11,041 nucleotides of DNA from Microbacteriaceae bacterium (GCA_025463665.1 JAODAY010000325.1:1-11041); one strand, 5' to 3'; shown: positions 1 to 7,042, counted from the first letter of the stretch. Made by a program: numbers and translations. Notes: generated by a model not told the origin, from the letters alone.

Positions 1-2
1 AA

Positions 3-1298
3 CGAGTTGATGAGCTCCTGCACGCGAGCCGTCTTGTCGACCGTCGAGGCGAGGTCGACGCTGATGTCGGCCGCCCAGTGGATGGGCGCGTATGGGATGC
101 GGAGCGCCGCGAAGATGTCTTCGTAGAACCGGTAGTTGCCGATCAGGCGTTCGTGGACCTTCTTGAGGAATTCGCCCGAACCGGCACCCTGGATGACGCG
201 GTGGTCATAGGTGCTCGTGAGGGTGATGGTCTTGCCGATGCCCAGGGTGGAGAGGGTGCGCGGCGATGAGCCCTGGAACTCGGCCGGGTACTCGAGGGCG
301 CCCGCTCCGACGATCGTTCCCGCGCCGCGCATGAGGCGCGGCACCGAGTGCTCGGTGCCGATGCCGCCCGGGTTTGTCAGGGAGAGCGTGTTGCCCGCGT
401 AGTCGGCGCCGGTGAGCTTGTTGTTGCGGCCGCGGAAGACGACGTCTTCGTAGGCGGCGAGGAACTCGCCGAAGCCCATCGTCTCGGCGCGCTTGATGCC
501 CGGAACCACGAGGGAACGGGTGCCGTCGGGCTTGGGAATGTCGATGGCGATGCCGAGATTGATGTGAGCCGGGGTGACGACCGAAGGCTTGCCGTCTACC
601 TCGTCGTAGTACACATTCTGGCTAGGGAATTCCTTGATCGTCTCGACGATCGCCCACGCGATGAGGTGCGTGAACGATACTTTTCCGCCCCGAGCGCGCT
701 TGAGGTGGTTGTTGATCACAATGCGGTTGTCGATCATGAGCTTCGCCGGGATGGTGCGCACGCTTGTCGCGGTGGGCACGGTGAGGCTGGCGTCCATGTT
801 CGCAGCGAGCGACTTCGACGCGCCCTTGAGCGGCGCGACGACGTTGGCGTCCGGGGCGGGAGCGGCTTCCTTCGGCGCACCGGCGGAAGCCGGTGCCTTC
901 GACGGCGCGTCTGCCGGGATGGGCTGGGGCTTCGCCTGAATCGAGGTGGTGCGCGCGACCGGCTGCTGCGAGCTCGCCGTCACCGCGGGGGCAACGGATG
1001 CACCGGCCGGAACCTCGGCGGAATCGATGACCTCTTCGGGGATCTGCGCCTCACCGCCGGTCTGGCCGGCGGGTGCCGCCGTGCCCACCGGTGCCGCGTC
1101 GGCACTCGGGCCGGAAGCCTGATCGAGATGGGTCGTCTGGGTGGGCTTATATCCCTCGAGAATCGGCCACCAGGACTCGTCGACCGAATCACGGTCAACA
1201 AGGTACCTTTCGTACATTTCGTCTACGAGCCACTCGTTCGCTCCAAACTCGCCGGAAGACCCATCTTCCGGTGCGAGTCCGGTCACTTGGCTAGACAC
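3..1298 (-). CDS. kgd: Kgd-type 2-oxoglutarate decarboxylase/dehydrogenase E1-E2 fusion, N-terminal part (partial)
   Basis: The first 432 residues of the actinobacterial fusion that decarboxylates 2-oxoglutarate with thiamine diphosphate and carries an E2-like succinyltransferase domain; it feeds the 2-oxoglutarate dehydrogenase complex or gives succinic semialdehyde. Seen: the family N-terminus with FGANEW at residues 18-23 and SWWPILEGY at 42-50, an Ala/Pro-rich linker at about 52-150, then an E2 acyltransferase core from about 155 with DHRVIQG at 365-371. In classical E2 enzymes this motif is HxxxDG; the Asp-less form is normal in Kgd. There is no lipoyl domain, also usual for Kgd. The thiamine-binding E1 domain (roughly 800 residues) would lie beyond the left edge. 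GTG at 1298 is chosen because a TGA lies in frame 30-40 bases upstream and no other start fits between; the ribosome binding site is weak. The gene is divergent from guaB1. Confidence 0.95.
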   Translation of the reverse strand, partial: MSSQVTGLAPEDGSSGEFGANEWLVDEMYERYLVDRDSVDESWWPILEGYKPTQTTHLDQASGPSADAAPVGTAAPAGQTGGEAQIPEEVIDSAEVPAGASVAPAVTASSQQPVARTTSIQAKPQPIPADAPSKAPASAGAPKEAAPAPDANVVAPLKGASKSLAANMDASLTVPTATSVRTIPAKLMIDNRIVINNHLKRARGGKVSFTHLIAWAIVETIKEFPSQNVYYDEVDGKPSVVTPAHINLGIAIDIPKPDGTRSLVVPGIKRAETMGFGEFLAAYEDVVFRGRNNKLTGADYAGNTLSLTNPGGIGTEHSVPRLMRGAGTIVGAGALEYPAEFQGSSPRTLSTLGIGKTITLTSTYDHRVIQGAGSGEFLKKVHERLIGNYRFYEDIFAALRIPYAPIHWAADISVDLASTVDKTARVQELINS

Positions 1299-1343
1299 AG
1301 CCGACCGCCCACTCTCAATTCACTCATTTTTCGATACACACGA

Positions 1344-1374
1344 ATCATGCCTTCGTTGGCAGAACCCGAGTCAA
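1344..1374 (-). promoter_or_regulatory. Putative kgd promoter
   Basis: On the minus strand TTGACT (1374-1369) is followed after 19 bases by CATGAT (1349-1344). The first box is close to the -35 consensus; the second is a weak -10 and the spacing is at the long end. Transcription would begin near 1337 and give a leader of about 40 bases before the GTG at 1298. This lies in the 131-base gap shared with the divergent guaB1 gene. Confidence 0.35.
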
Positions 1375-1416
1375 GCGTAATCAAATTTCATCTCCCGTGC
1401 AGCCGCGCAGGGGGTC

Positions 1417-1422
1417 TAGCGT
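1417..1422 (+). promoter_or_regulatory. -10 box of guaB1, leaderless start
   Basis: TAGCGT (inside TCTAGCGT) ends seven bases before the ATG at 1430, so the transcript should start at or next to the A of the start codon. No Shine-Dalgarno sequence lies at a usable distance; the G-run at 1410-1414 is about 15 bases away. The same arrangement recurs before the genes at 8832 and 9697. No clear -35 box was seen. Confidence 0.6.
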
Positions 1423-1429
1423 TAATTTC

Positions 1430-2869
1430 ATGGAGTTCTACGAGACGACACCACGACACGACCTGACCTACTCCGACGTCTTCCTCGTACCGACCAGATC
1501 CAAGGTCGCGTCGAGGCTCGACGTGTCGATCGCTCCGCCCGACGCGACGGGTGCCACGATCCCCATTGTCTCGGCGAACATGAACACGGTCACCGGGCCC
1601 CGGCTGGCGGCGAGCCTCGCCCGCCGCGGCGGCATCGGCGTGCTTCCGCAGGACATGCACCTCCAGGACCTCGACGCGGCTATACGCTGGGTGAAATCGC
1701 AGCCGGTGGCGTGGGACACACCACTGTCCTTCTCCGCGTCGGACACGGCCGCGGCAGCCCGCTCCGCCGTGCCCGCCGTCGCGGGGCACGGCGTCGTCGT
1801 GCGCGATGACCGGGGTCGCTACCTCGGCTGCATCCCCGCGATCCGCCTCGATGGCGCCGACCCCGGCGCGCTACTCGGTGACCTGCTCGAGGGGCCGATG
1901 ACCGGCATCGACGCCGACGACATCGACAGCGCACGTGCAGCCTTCGACCTCATGGTCGCCGCCGATCTCGAGTTCGCCCCGGTCTTCCACCACGGCGAGC
2001 TCGTCGGCACCCTCAGCCGCACCAGTGCTGTGCGATCGACAATTTACGATCCGGCGCTCGACGCCTCCGGTCGGCTCGTCGTGGCCGCGGCGATCGGCAT
2101 CAACGGCGACGTGGCGGCAAAGGCGAGAGCGCTCGTCGCCGCGGGCGTCGATGTTCTCGTGTTCGACACGGCGCACGGCCACCAGAAGGGCATGGTGACC
2201 GCCGTCGCCACAGTCGCCGCGCTGCGGCTGGGCGTGCCGATCGTCGCAGGCAACGTCGTGACGAGCCTCGGTGTGCGCGACCTCGTCGGCGCGGGCGCCA
2301 CCATCGTGAAGGTCGGCGTCGGTCCCGGGGCGATGTGCACCACGCGCATGATGACGGCGGTCGGTCGGCCGCAGTTCTCCGCCGTGCTCGAAACCGCGCA
2401 TGCGGCACGCGAGCTCGGCGCACACGTCTGGGCCGACGGCGGCGTGCGGTACCCCCGCGATGTCGCCCTCGCGCTGGCCGCCGGCGCGGCATCCGTCATG
2501 ATCGGATCGTGGTTCGGGGGAACGATCGAGGCACCGGGGGAGCTTGCGACGGATGACGCGGGGCGCCAGTACAAGGAGAGCTGGGGCATGGCGTCCACTC
2601 GTGCGGTGCAGCAGCGATTCGACAGGCTCGACGCCTACGAGCTCGCCCGTAAGATGCTGTTCGCCGAGGGCATCTCCAGTTCCCGCATCTACATCGACCC
2701 GCTGCGGCCGTCGATCGAAGACCTTCTCGACATGATCACCTCGGGGGTGCGCAGCTCTCTCGCCTACGCCGGTGCCGTGTCGCTCGACCAGTTCCATCAA
2801 CGGGCGCTCGTCGGCGTGCAGTCGGCGGCCGGGTACGAGGAGGGCAAAGCGCTGCCGGTGAGCTGGTAG
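1430..2869 (+). CDS. guaB1: GuaB1-type GMP reductase with CBS domain (often labelled IMP dehydrogenase-related)
   Basis: A 479-residue member of the IMPDH/GMPR family. Seen: N-terminal LTYSDVFLVP (12-21) and SANMNTVTG of the barrel, an inserted CBS region at about 95-205 in the IMPDH position, then the catalytic loop GPGAMCTTR with nucleophile Cys303, followed by TAVGRPQ and ADGGVRYPRD. Known: mycobacterial GuaB1 has been shown to be a GMP reductase (GMP + NADPH to IMP + ammonia), with the CBS domain sensing ATP and GTP; the older name IMP dehydrogenase is misleading. Inferred: this copy does the same in purine salvage. The ATG at 1430 is preferred over the in-frame GTG at 1397, because homologues begin with the MxFYETTP pattern and a -10 box sits seven bases upstream. 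IMPDH proper (guaB) is expected elsewhere in the genome. Confidence 0.9.
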   Translation: MEFYETTPRHDLTYSDVFLVPTRSKVASRLDVSIAPPDATGATIPIVSANMNTVTGPRLAASLARRGGIGVLPQDMHLQDLDAAIRWVKSQPVAWDTPLSFSASDTAAAARSAVPAVAGHGVVVRDDRGRYLGCIPAIRLDGADPGALLGDLLEGPMTGIDADDIDSARAAFDLMVAADLEFAPVFHHGELVGTLSRTSAVRSTIYDPALDASGRLVVAAAIGINGDVAAKARALVAAGVDVLVFDTAHGHQKGMVTAVATVAALRLGVPIVAGNVVTSLGVRDLVGAGATIVKVGVGPGAMCTTRMMTAVGRPQFSAVLETAHAARELGAHVWADGGVRYPRDVALALAAGAASVMIGSWFGGTIEAPGELATDDAGRQYKESWGMASTRAVQQRFDRLDAYELARKMLFAEGISSSRIYIDPLRPSIEDLLDMITSGVRSSLAYAGAVSLDQFHQRALVGVQSAAGYEEGKALPVSW

Positions 2870-2875
2870 CCCCGA

Positions 2876-2881
2876 TATACT
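2876..2881 (+). promoter_or_regulatory. Putative -10 box of the CNNM operon
   Basis: TATACT lies six bases after the guaB1 stop codon, in the 68-base gap before the first CNNM gene. A second AT-rich match, TAGATAAT (2886-2893), follows at once, so the exact box is unclear. No good -35 was seen. A start point near 2888-2892 would fall on the ATG of a 20-codon frame at 2892. Confidence 0.4.
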
Positions 2882-2891
2882 CTTGTAGATA

Positions 2892-2954
2892 ATGGACGAC
2901 CCCCCTCCTCGCCAGCCCATGTTCTCAATCGCCGCCGGTGGCCGCCATGTATGA
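2892..2954 (+). other. Possible 20-codon leader ORF before the CNNM operon
   Basis: ATG at 2892 opens a 20-codon frame whose TGA (2952-2954) overlaps the start region of the next gene (GTG 2938 or ATG 2947) in another frame. The ATG is ten bases after a TATACT box, so it could be translated from a leaderless transcript and feed ribosomes to the CNNM start. The peptide begins MDDPPPRQP and shows no domain or run of regulatory codons. A chance frame is a real alternative. Confidence 0.2.
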
Positions 2955-4278
2955 GTGGCTCATGCTCGGAGCAGGTCTCCTGCTCACCGTCGGAACCGGC
3001 CTCTTCGTGGCATCCGAATTCTCGCTCGTCAACCTCGACCGAGCCGACCTCGAGGCGCGGCAGTCGAAGGGAGAGCGTGGGCTCGCCCCGACCATCAGTG
3101 CGCTCAAGCGCACCTCGACCCACCTCTCGAGTGCCCAGCTCGGCATCACCCTGACCACCCTGCTCACCGGCTACACGATGGAGCCGGCGTTCAGCATCCT
3201 GTTCACGCCCGCGTTCGTCGCCATCGGCATTGCCGAGGCCGCGATCCCGGCGACCGCCACGATCGTCGCGGTCGTTGTGGCGACCCTGCTGTCGATGATC
3301 ATCGGCGAGCTGGTGCCGAAGAACTTCGCCCTCGCCCTGCCGCTCAGGACCGCGCGACTCGTGATCCCGTTCCAGATCCTGTTCACGACGGTCTTCCGGC
3401 CCGCCGTCTCGCTGCTCAACAACACCGCGAACGCGATCATCCGTTCCTTCGGCATCGAGCCGAAAGAGGAACTCTCCGGTGCACGCACCGCGGAGGAGTT
3501 GTCGTCTCTCGTGCGTCGCTCGGCCAGCGAGGGCAGCCTCGAGAGCGACACCGCCACCCTGCTCGCCCGCACCCTCGTCTTCTCCGACCTCACCGCGCAG
3601 GACGTCATGACGCCGCGCCCCCGGGTGAAGAGCGTCGACCGCACAGACACCGCGTTCGACGTGATCGAGCTCGCCCGCACCACGGGGCTGTCCCGCTTTC
3701 CGGTGATCGACGACAGCATCGACGACATCGTCGGTCTCGTTCACGTCAAGCAGGCAGTCGCCGTTCCCCGCGACAAGCGAACGGATGTGCCGGTCTCGGC
3801 GCTTTCGACCGAGCCGCTGCGGGTTCCGGAGACCATGCGGCTCGACTCGCTGCTCGCCGAGCTGCGCGGCCGCGGGTTCCAGATGGCCGTCGTGCTCGAC
3901 GAGTACGGCGGAACGGCGGGAGTCGCGACCCTCGAGGACCTCGTCGAGGAACTCGTCGGGGAGGTCTCCGACGAGCACGACCGCACGAAGGCCGACGTCG
4001 TTCGGTCCCGCGACTGGTTCACCTTTCCCGGCATCCTGCGCCCAGACGAGCTGCTCGAGCGCACCGGCGTCTCGGTCCCAGAGGAGGGCCCGTTCGAGAC
4101 AGTCGCCGGTTGGCTGATGAGCGAGCTCGGGCGTCTGCCGCAGATCGGCGATGTCGTCGACATCGACCACGGCCGGTTCCGCATCGAGAGACTCGATGGC
4201 AGGCGCATCGACCGCGTGCGATACACCCCCACCCCGGCTGACACCGACGAACCGACGAAGCTGGCGGACGCCCGATGA
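2938..4278 (+). CDS. CNNM/CorC-family membrane protein with CBS pair and CorC_HlyC domain (hemolysin family)
   Basis: A 446-residue protein of the CNNM (DUF21)/CorC family, whose studied members export Mg2+ or related divalent cations; the 'hemolysin' label is historical. Domain order: an N-terminal CNNM membrane domain at about 5-195 with hydrophobic segments and the conserved GELVPKN at 123-129, a CBS pair (first from DVMTPR at 222, second at about 283-345 with the LDEYGG...VEELVGEV signature), then a complete C-terminal CorC_HlyC domain at about 350-430. The start is either GTG 2938 or ATG 2947; neither has a strong ribosome binding site. The stop overlaps the start of the next gene (ATGA), so the two are co-translated. 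Substrate and direction of transport cannot be read from the sequence. Confidence 0.9.
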   Translation: MAAMYEWLMLGAGLLLTVGTGLFVASEFSLVNLDRADLEARQSKGERGLAPTISALKRTSTHLSSAQLGITLTTLLTGYTMEPAFSILFTPAFVAIGIAEAAIPATATIVAVVVATLLSMIIGELVPKNFALALPLRTARLVIPFQILFTTVFRPAVSLLNNTANAIIRSFGIEPKEELSGARTAEELSSLVRRSASEGSLESDTATLLARTLVFSDLTAQDVMTPRPRVKSVDRTDTAFDVIELARTTGLSRFPVIDDSIDDIVGLVHVKQAVAVPRDKRTDVPVSALSTEPLRVPETMRLDSLLAELRGRGFQMAVVLDEYGGTAGVATLEDLVEELVGEVSDEHDRTKADVVRSRDWFTFPGILRPDELLERTGVSVPEEGPFETVAGWLMSELGRLPQIGDVVDIDHGRFRIERLDGRRIDRVRYTPTPADTDEPTKLADAR

Positions 4279-5315
4279 GCGAATCACTACCCGGAATCTT
4301 CTGGCTCGTCGTGCTCCTGCTCGCCAACGCCTTCTTCGTCGCGGCCGAATTCGCCGTGATCTCGGCCCGACGCTCGCAGATCGAGCCGCGGGCCGAGGCC
4401 GGGTCGCGCGCGGCGACCACGACCCTGTGGGCGATGGAGCACGCGACGCTCATGCTCGCGACGAGCCAGCTCGGCATCACAATCTGTTCGCTGCTCATTC
4501 TCAACGTCTCCGAGCCGGCGATCCACCACCTGCTCGAGGTGCCGCTCGGCGCCACAGGCATCGCGGAGGGTGTCTCCGACACGATCGCGTTCGTCTTCAC
4601 CCTGCTGCTCGTGTCGTTCCTCCACGTCGTCATCGGCGAGATGGTGCCGAAGAACCTGTCGTTCTCGATGCCCGACCAGGCGGCGCTGCTGCTCGCACCC
4701 CCGCTGGTCTTCGTCGGCAACGTGTTCAAGCCCGTCATCGTCGCCCACAACGCGACGGCGAACGGCGTGGTGCGGCTGTTCGGCGTCACCCCCAAATCGG
4801 AGGCGACAAGCGTCTTCACCCTCGGCGAGGTGGCGAACATCGTCGCCCAGTCGACCAAGGAGGGCGTGCTGACCGACTCCACGGGCGCGTTGCTGGCCGC
4901 GTTCGAGTTCACCGAGAAAAAGGTGCACGACGTCGCGATCGGGCTCGACTCCCTCGTGACCCTGCCGGAAGACGCGAGCCCCGCCGATGTCGAGCGAGCG
5001 GTCGCCCAGCGTGGCTTCTCGCGCTACATCCTGATCAACGACGAGGGCGAGCCGACCGGGTACCTGCACCTCAAAGACGTCATCGATCTCGACGAGGACG
5101 AGTTCACCGAACCTGTTCCGCCCAAGCGCATCCGCCAGCTGATCTCGATCTACCGCAGCACCGACCTCGAAGACGCACTGGCCACGATGCGCCGCTTCGG
5201 CGTGCACGTCGCGCGGGCGTTCGATGAAGAAGGCACAACCCAGGGTGTGCTGTTCCTCGAGGACATTATCGAGGAACTCGTCGGCGAGGTTCAGGATGCC
5301 ACGCGGCGCAGTTGA
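4275..5315 (+). CDS. Second CNNM/CBS membrane protein, without the CorC_HlyC domain
   Basis: A 346-residue paralogue of the preceding protein, sharing the overall plan of a CNNM membrane domain (about 5-190, with GEMVPKN at 121-127) and a CBS pair (about 217-277 and 283-343, ending in EDIIEELVGEV). It stops right after the second CBS domain and lacks the CorC_HlyC domain of its neighbour. The first CBS domain also lacks the usual DVMTPR opening; it reads VHDVAIGLDSL. ATG 4275 lies inside the stop codon of the upstream gene, so translational coupling is near certain. CNNM proteins act as dimers, so a heteromer of the two products is plausible but inferred. A hairpin follows 15 bases after the stop. 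Confidence 0.9.
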   Translation: MSESLPGIFWLVVLLLANAFFVAAEFAVISARRSQIEPRAEAGSRAATTTLWAMEHATLMLATSQLGITICSLLILNVSEPAIHHLLEVPLGATGIAEGVSDTIAFVFTLLLVSFLHVVIGEMVPKNLSFSMPDQAALLLAPPLVFVGNVFKPVIVAHNATANGVVRLFGVTPKSEATSVFTLGEVANIVAQSTKEGVLTDSTGALLAAFEFTEKKVHDVAIGLDSLVTLPEDASPADVERAVAQRGFSRYILINDEGEPTGYLHLKDVIDLDEDEFTEPVPPKRIRQLISIYRSTDLEDALATMRRFGVHVARAFDEEGTTQGVLFLEDIIEELVGEVQDATRRS

Positions 5316-5330
5316 TCGAACGGTAGAACC

Positions 5331-5362
5331 CGGCGCGGGGAGAACTCGGCTCCCCGTCGCCG
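5331..5362 (+). terminator. Strong hairpin after the CNNM operon, terminator candidate
   Basis: CGGCG + CGGGGAG, loop AACTCGG, then CTCCCCG, a bulged T, and CGCCG: a 12-bp G+C-rich stem with one bulge. It begins 15 bases after the second CNNM stop codon, where a terminator belongs. There is no T-run behind it, so it is not a classical intrinsic terminator on this strand, though many actinobacterial terminators lack one. It overlaps the 5' end of the decayed acetyltransferase gene. Confidence 0.45.
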
Positions 5363-5753
5363 AACGGCTGCGGTTTCGAGAGATGACCGGGGCGACCTCG
5401 ACGACATGGCGGCGATGCTCGGCGACGCCGCGGTGACGACCTAACTACCCGCGGCCGAAGACGCGCGACGAGGCGCGCGCGTGGATCGAGTGGAACACGC
5501 GCAACTACGCTGAGCACGGCTACGGGCTGTGGACCATCGAGACAGCGGACGGGGAGTTCGTGGGGGACTGCGGTCTCACCTGGCAGTGGGTCAACGACAG
5601 ACTCGAACTCGAGGTCGGCTACCACGTGAGCACCGCCATGCAGGGGAGGGGTTTCGCCACAGAGGCCGCCGCGGCGTGCCGCGACCACGCCCGTTCCGTG
5701 CTCGACGCACGCCACCTCCTGGCGATCATTCATCCCGAGAACGCCGCCCGGCC
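5350..5753 (+). pseudogene. Decayed GNAT-family N-acetyltransferase (RimJ/RimL-like)
   Basis: Translating piecewise recovers a RimJ/RimL-like GNAT protein: LPVAERLRFREMT up to about 5388, then in another frame GDLDDMAAMLGDAAVTT (5391-5441), then back in the first frame NYPRPKTRDEARAWIEW, GEFVGDCGL, VGYHVSTAMQGRGFATEA (the acetyl-CoA-binding Q/RxxGxG/A region, here QGRGFA) and AIIHPENAA. Two frame changes are needed, near 5389-5392 (one base lost or two gained in a G-run) and near 5442 (one base gained, making TAA). The first frame meets TGA at 5434 and the shifted one TAA at 5442, so the gene cannot be read through. The usual end of the fold (SxRVAEKLG and onward) is missing after PENAA, and no start codon fits upstream. 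No protein is expected. The remnant fills the gap between the CNNM operon and the sqr promoter. Confidence 0.8.
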
Positions 5754-5774
5754 CTTAACCCGGCTGATCCTGCT

Positions 5775-5780
5775 TAGGAT
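5775..5780 (+). promoter_or_regulatory. Putative -10 box of the sulfide:quinone oxidoreductase gene
   Basis: TAGGAT (in CTTAGGAT) lies 59 bases before the ATG at 5840, in the stretch after the acetyltransferase remnant ends. A TTAACC at 5755-5760 is only 14 bases upstream, short for a -35 partner. Unlike its neighbours this gene would have a leader with a ribosome binding site. Confidence 0.35.
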
Positions 5781-5828
5781 TGAGGCCCTGCAGCGCGCCG
5801 CCGGGTCGCCCGCAGTCTCGCCCGATCC

Positions 5829-5834
5829 GAGGAG
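5829..5834 (+). promoter_or_regulatory. Ribosome binding site fixing the 5840 start
   Basis: GAGGAG lies five bases before the ATG at 5840. It settles the start against the longer in-frame possibility at 5780, which would put 20 unrelated residues before the FAD-binding segment. Confidence 0.75.
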
Positions 5835-5839
5835 CATCC

Positions 5840-7042
5840 ATGTCGCCCCGCACGCACCACGAAGTTCTCATCATCGGTGGCGGCAACGCCGGAATCTCGC
5901 TCGCCGCCCGACTGCGCCGATACGGGGTGGGCGACGTCGCCGTCATCGAGCCCAAAGACCACCATCTTTACCAGCCGCTGTTCTCCCACGTCGCGGGCGG
6001 CAGGGCGAAGGCTTCGCAGGCTGTGCGGTCGCAGGCGTCGGTGACGCCGACGGATGTCACGTGGATTCACGACGGCGCGCTCTCGGTCGACGCCGAGGCG
6101 AACACCGTGACGCTGCGCTCCGGCGCAACGGTGGGCTACGGGCACCTCGTGGTGTGTCCCGGGCTGCAGTTCGACTGGGACGCCGTTCCCGGGCTCACCG
6201 AGGCGATGCAGTCGCCGGCGGGTGCCTCGCACTACGAGTTCTCGCTCGTGCCCAAGATCTCGGCCCTGCTGCGCGACCTGACGTCGGGCACTGTCGTGTT
6301 CACGATGCCCTCCGGCCCGATCAAGTGCAGCGGCGCCACGCAGAAGCCGATGTACCTGGCGTGCGACTACTGGCAGCGGCGCGGCGTGCTCGGCGACATC
6401 CGTGTCGTCATGGTGCAGCCCTACCCGACGGTCTTCGGGGTGTCGGGCGTCGACGAGCAGCTCGAGGAGAAGATCGCCGAATACGGCATCGAGCTTCGAC
6501 TGAACAGTGAGTTGTCGTCGGTCGACGCCGCGGGACAGGTCGCCGTCATCACCGACACCGATGACGGTGCAACGGAGGAGATCCGCTACGACGTGCTCAA
6601 CGCGGTTCCGCCGCAGTCCGCACCAGACTGGCTGAAGGCGACAGACCTGCCTGCACCGGGCGATGCGGGCGGGTTCGTCGAGGTCGACCCGGAGACGCTC
6701 CGGCACGTGCGCTACAGCAACGTCTGGTCCCTCGGCGACGCCGCGGCGACAACCAACTCGAAGTCGGGCGGGGCGCTGCGCAAGCAGACCATGGTGCTGG
6801 CCAAGAACCTCGTCGCTGCGCGCCGCAACAAGCCACTGCCGGAGAAGTACAACGGCTACTCGGTCTGCCCGTTCACCGTCTCGAGGTCGACCGTGGTCTT
6901 CGCCGAATTCGACGACCAGTACCGTCCGATGCCCACGATCCCGAACGTGCCGACCTGGAAGGAGAGCCGGCTGTCGTGGATCATCGACGCCGACATCTTC
7001 CCCCAGGTCTACTGGAACGGCATCCTCAAGGGCCGCGACTGA
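5840..7042 (+). CDS. sqr: Sulfide:quinone oxidoreductase, type II (SQOR-like)
   Basis: A 400-residue flavoprotein that would oxidise sulfide to protein-bound or transferred sulfane sulfur and pass electrons through FAD to the membrane quinone. Seen: a Rossmann FAD-binding GGGNAG at 13-18, the DHHLYQPLFSHVAGG region typical of the family, Cys163 in GPIKCSGATQKPMY, and Cys343 in NGYSVCPFTVS followed by AEFD. In human SQOR the matching segments, around Cys201 and Cys379, form the redox-active disulfide, so both catalytic cysteines are present. A late WSLGDAAAT motif contacts FAD. Other cysteines include 106 and 183. No rhodanese, persulfide dioxygenase or sulfide sensor is adjacent, and the gene stands alone between a pseudogene and a convergent gene. 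Detoxification rather than energy gain is likely but inferred. A different FAD-dependent disulfide oxidoreductase is possible but less likely. Confidence 0.88.
   Translation: MSPRTHHEVLIIGGGNAGISLAARLRRYGVGDVAVIEPKDHHLYQPLFSHVAGGRAKASQAVRSQASVTPTDVTWIHDGALSVDAEANTVTLRSGATVGYGHLVVCPGLQFDWDAVPGLTEAMQSPAGASHYEFSLVPKISALLRDLTSGTVVFTMPSGPIKCSGATQKPMYLACDYWQRRGVLGDIRVVMVQPYPTVFGVSGVDEQLEEKIAEYGIELRLNSELSSVDAAGQVAVITDTDDGATEEIRYDVLNAVPPQSAPDWLKATDLPAPGDAGGFVEVDPETLRHVRYSNVWSLGDAAATTNSKSGGALRKQTMVLAKNLVAARRNKPLPEKYNGYSVCPFTVSRSTVVFAEFDDQYRPMPTIPNVPTWKESRLSWIIDADIFPQVYWNGILKGRD

Noticed and set aside
365..371. Missing Asp in the HxxxDG-like E2 motif of Kgd (residue numbers given)
   Set aside because: HR(V/I)IQG in place of HxxxDG is the normal form in actinobacterial Kgd proteins, not a mutation.
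348..1466. 372-codon open frame on the plus strand
   Set aside because: It lies opposite kgd, whose product is clearly recognisable; the protein is Arg/Gly-rich without family features, as expected from the reverse strand of high-G+C coding DNA.
1871..2920. 349-codon minus-strand frame opposite guaB1
   Set aside because: Composition rich in His, Arg and Asp and no recognisable domain; guaB1 on the other strand explains the openness.
2797..4287. 496-codon minus-strand frame opposite the first CNNM gene
   Set aside because: The longest frame of that region, but low-complexity charged sequence; the CNNM/CBS domains on the plus strand are decisive.
5560..6510. 316-codon plus-strand frame joining the GNAT remnant to the sqr region
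   Set aside because: Only its first part, to about 5753, is acetyltransferase; the rest is sqr read in the wrong frame, so it is not a fusion protein.
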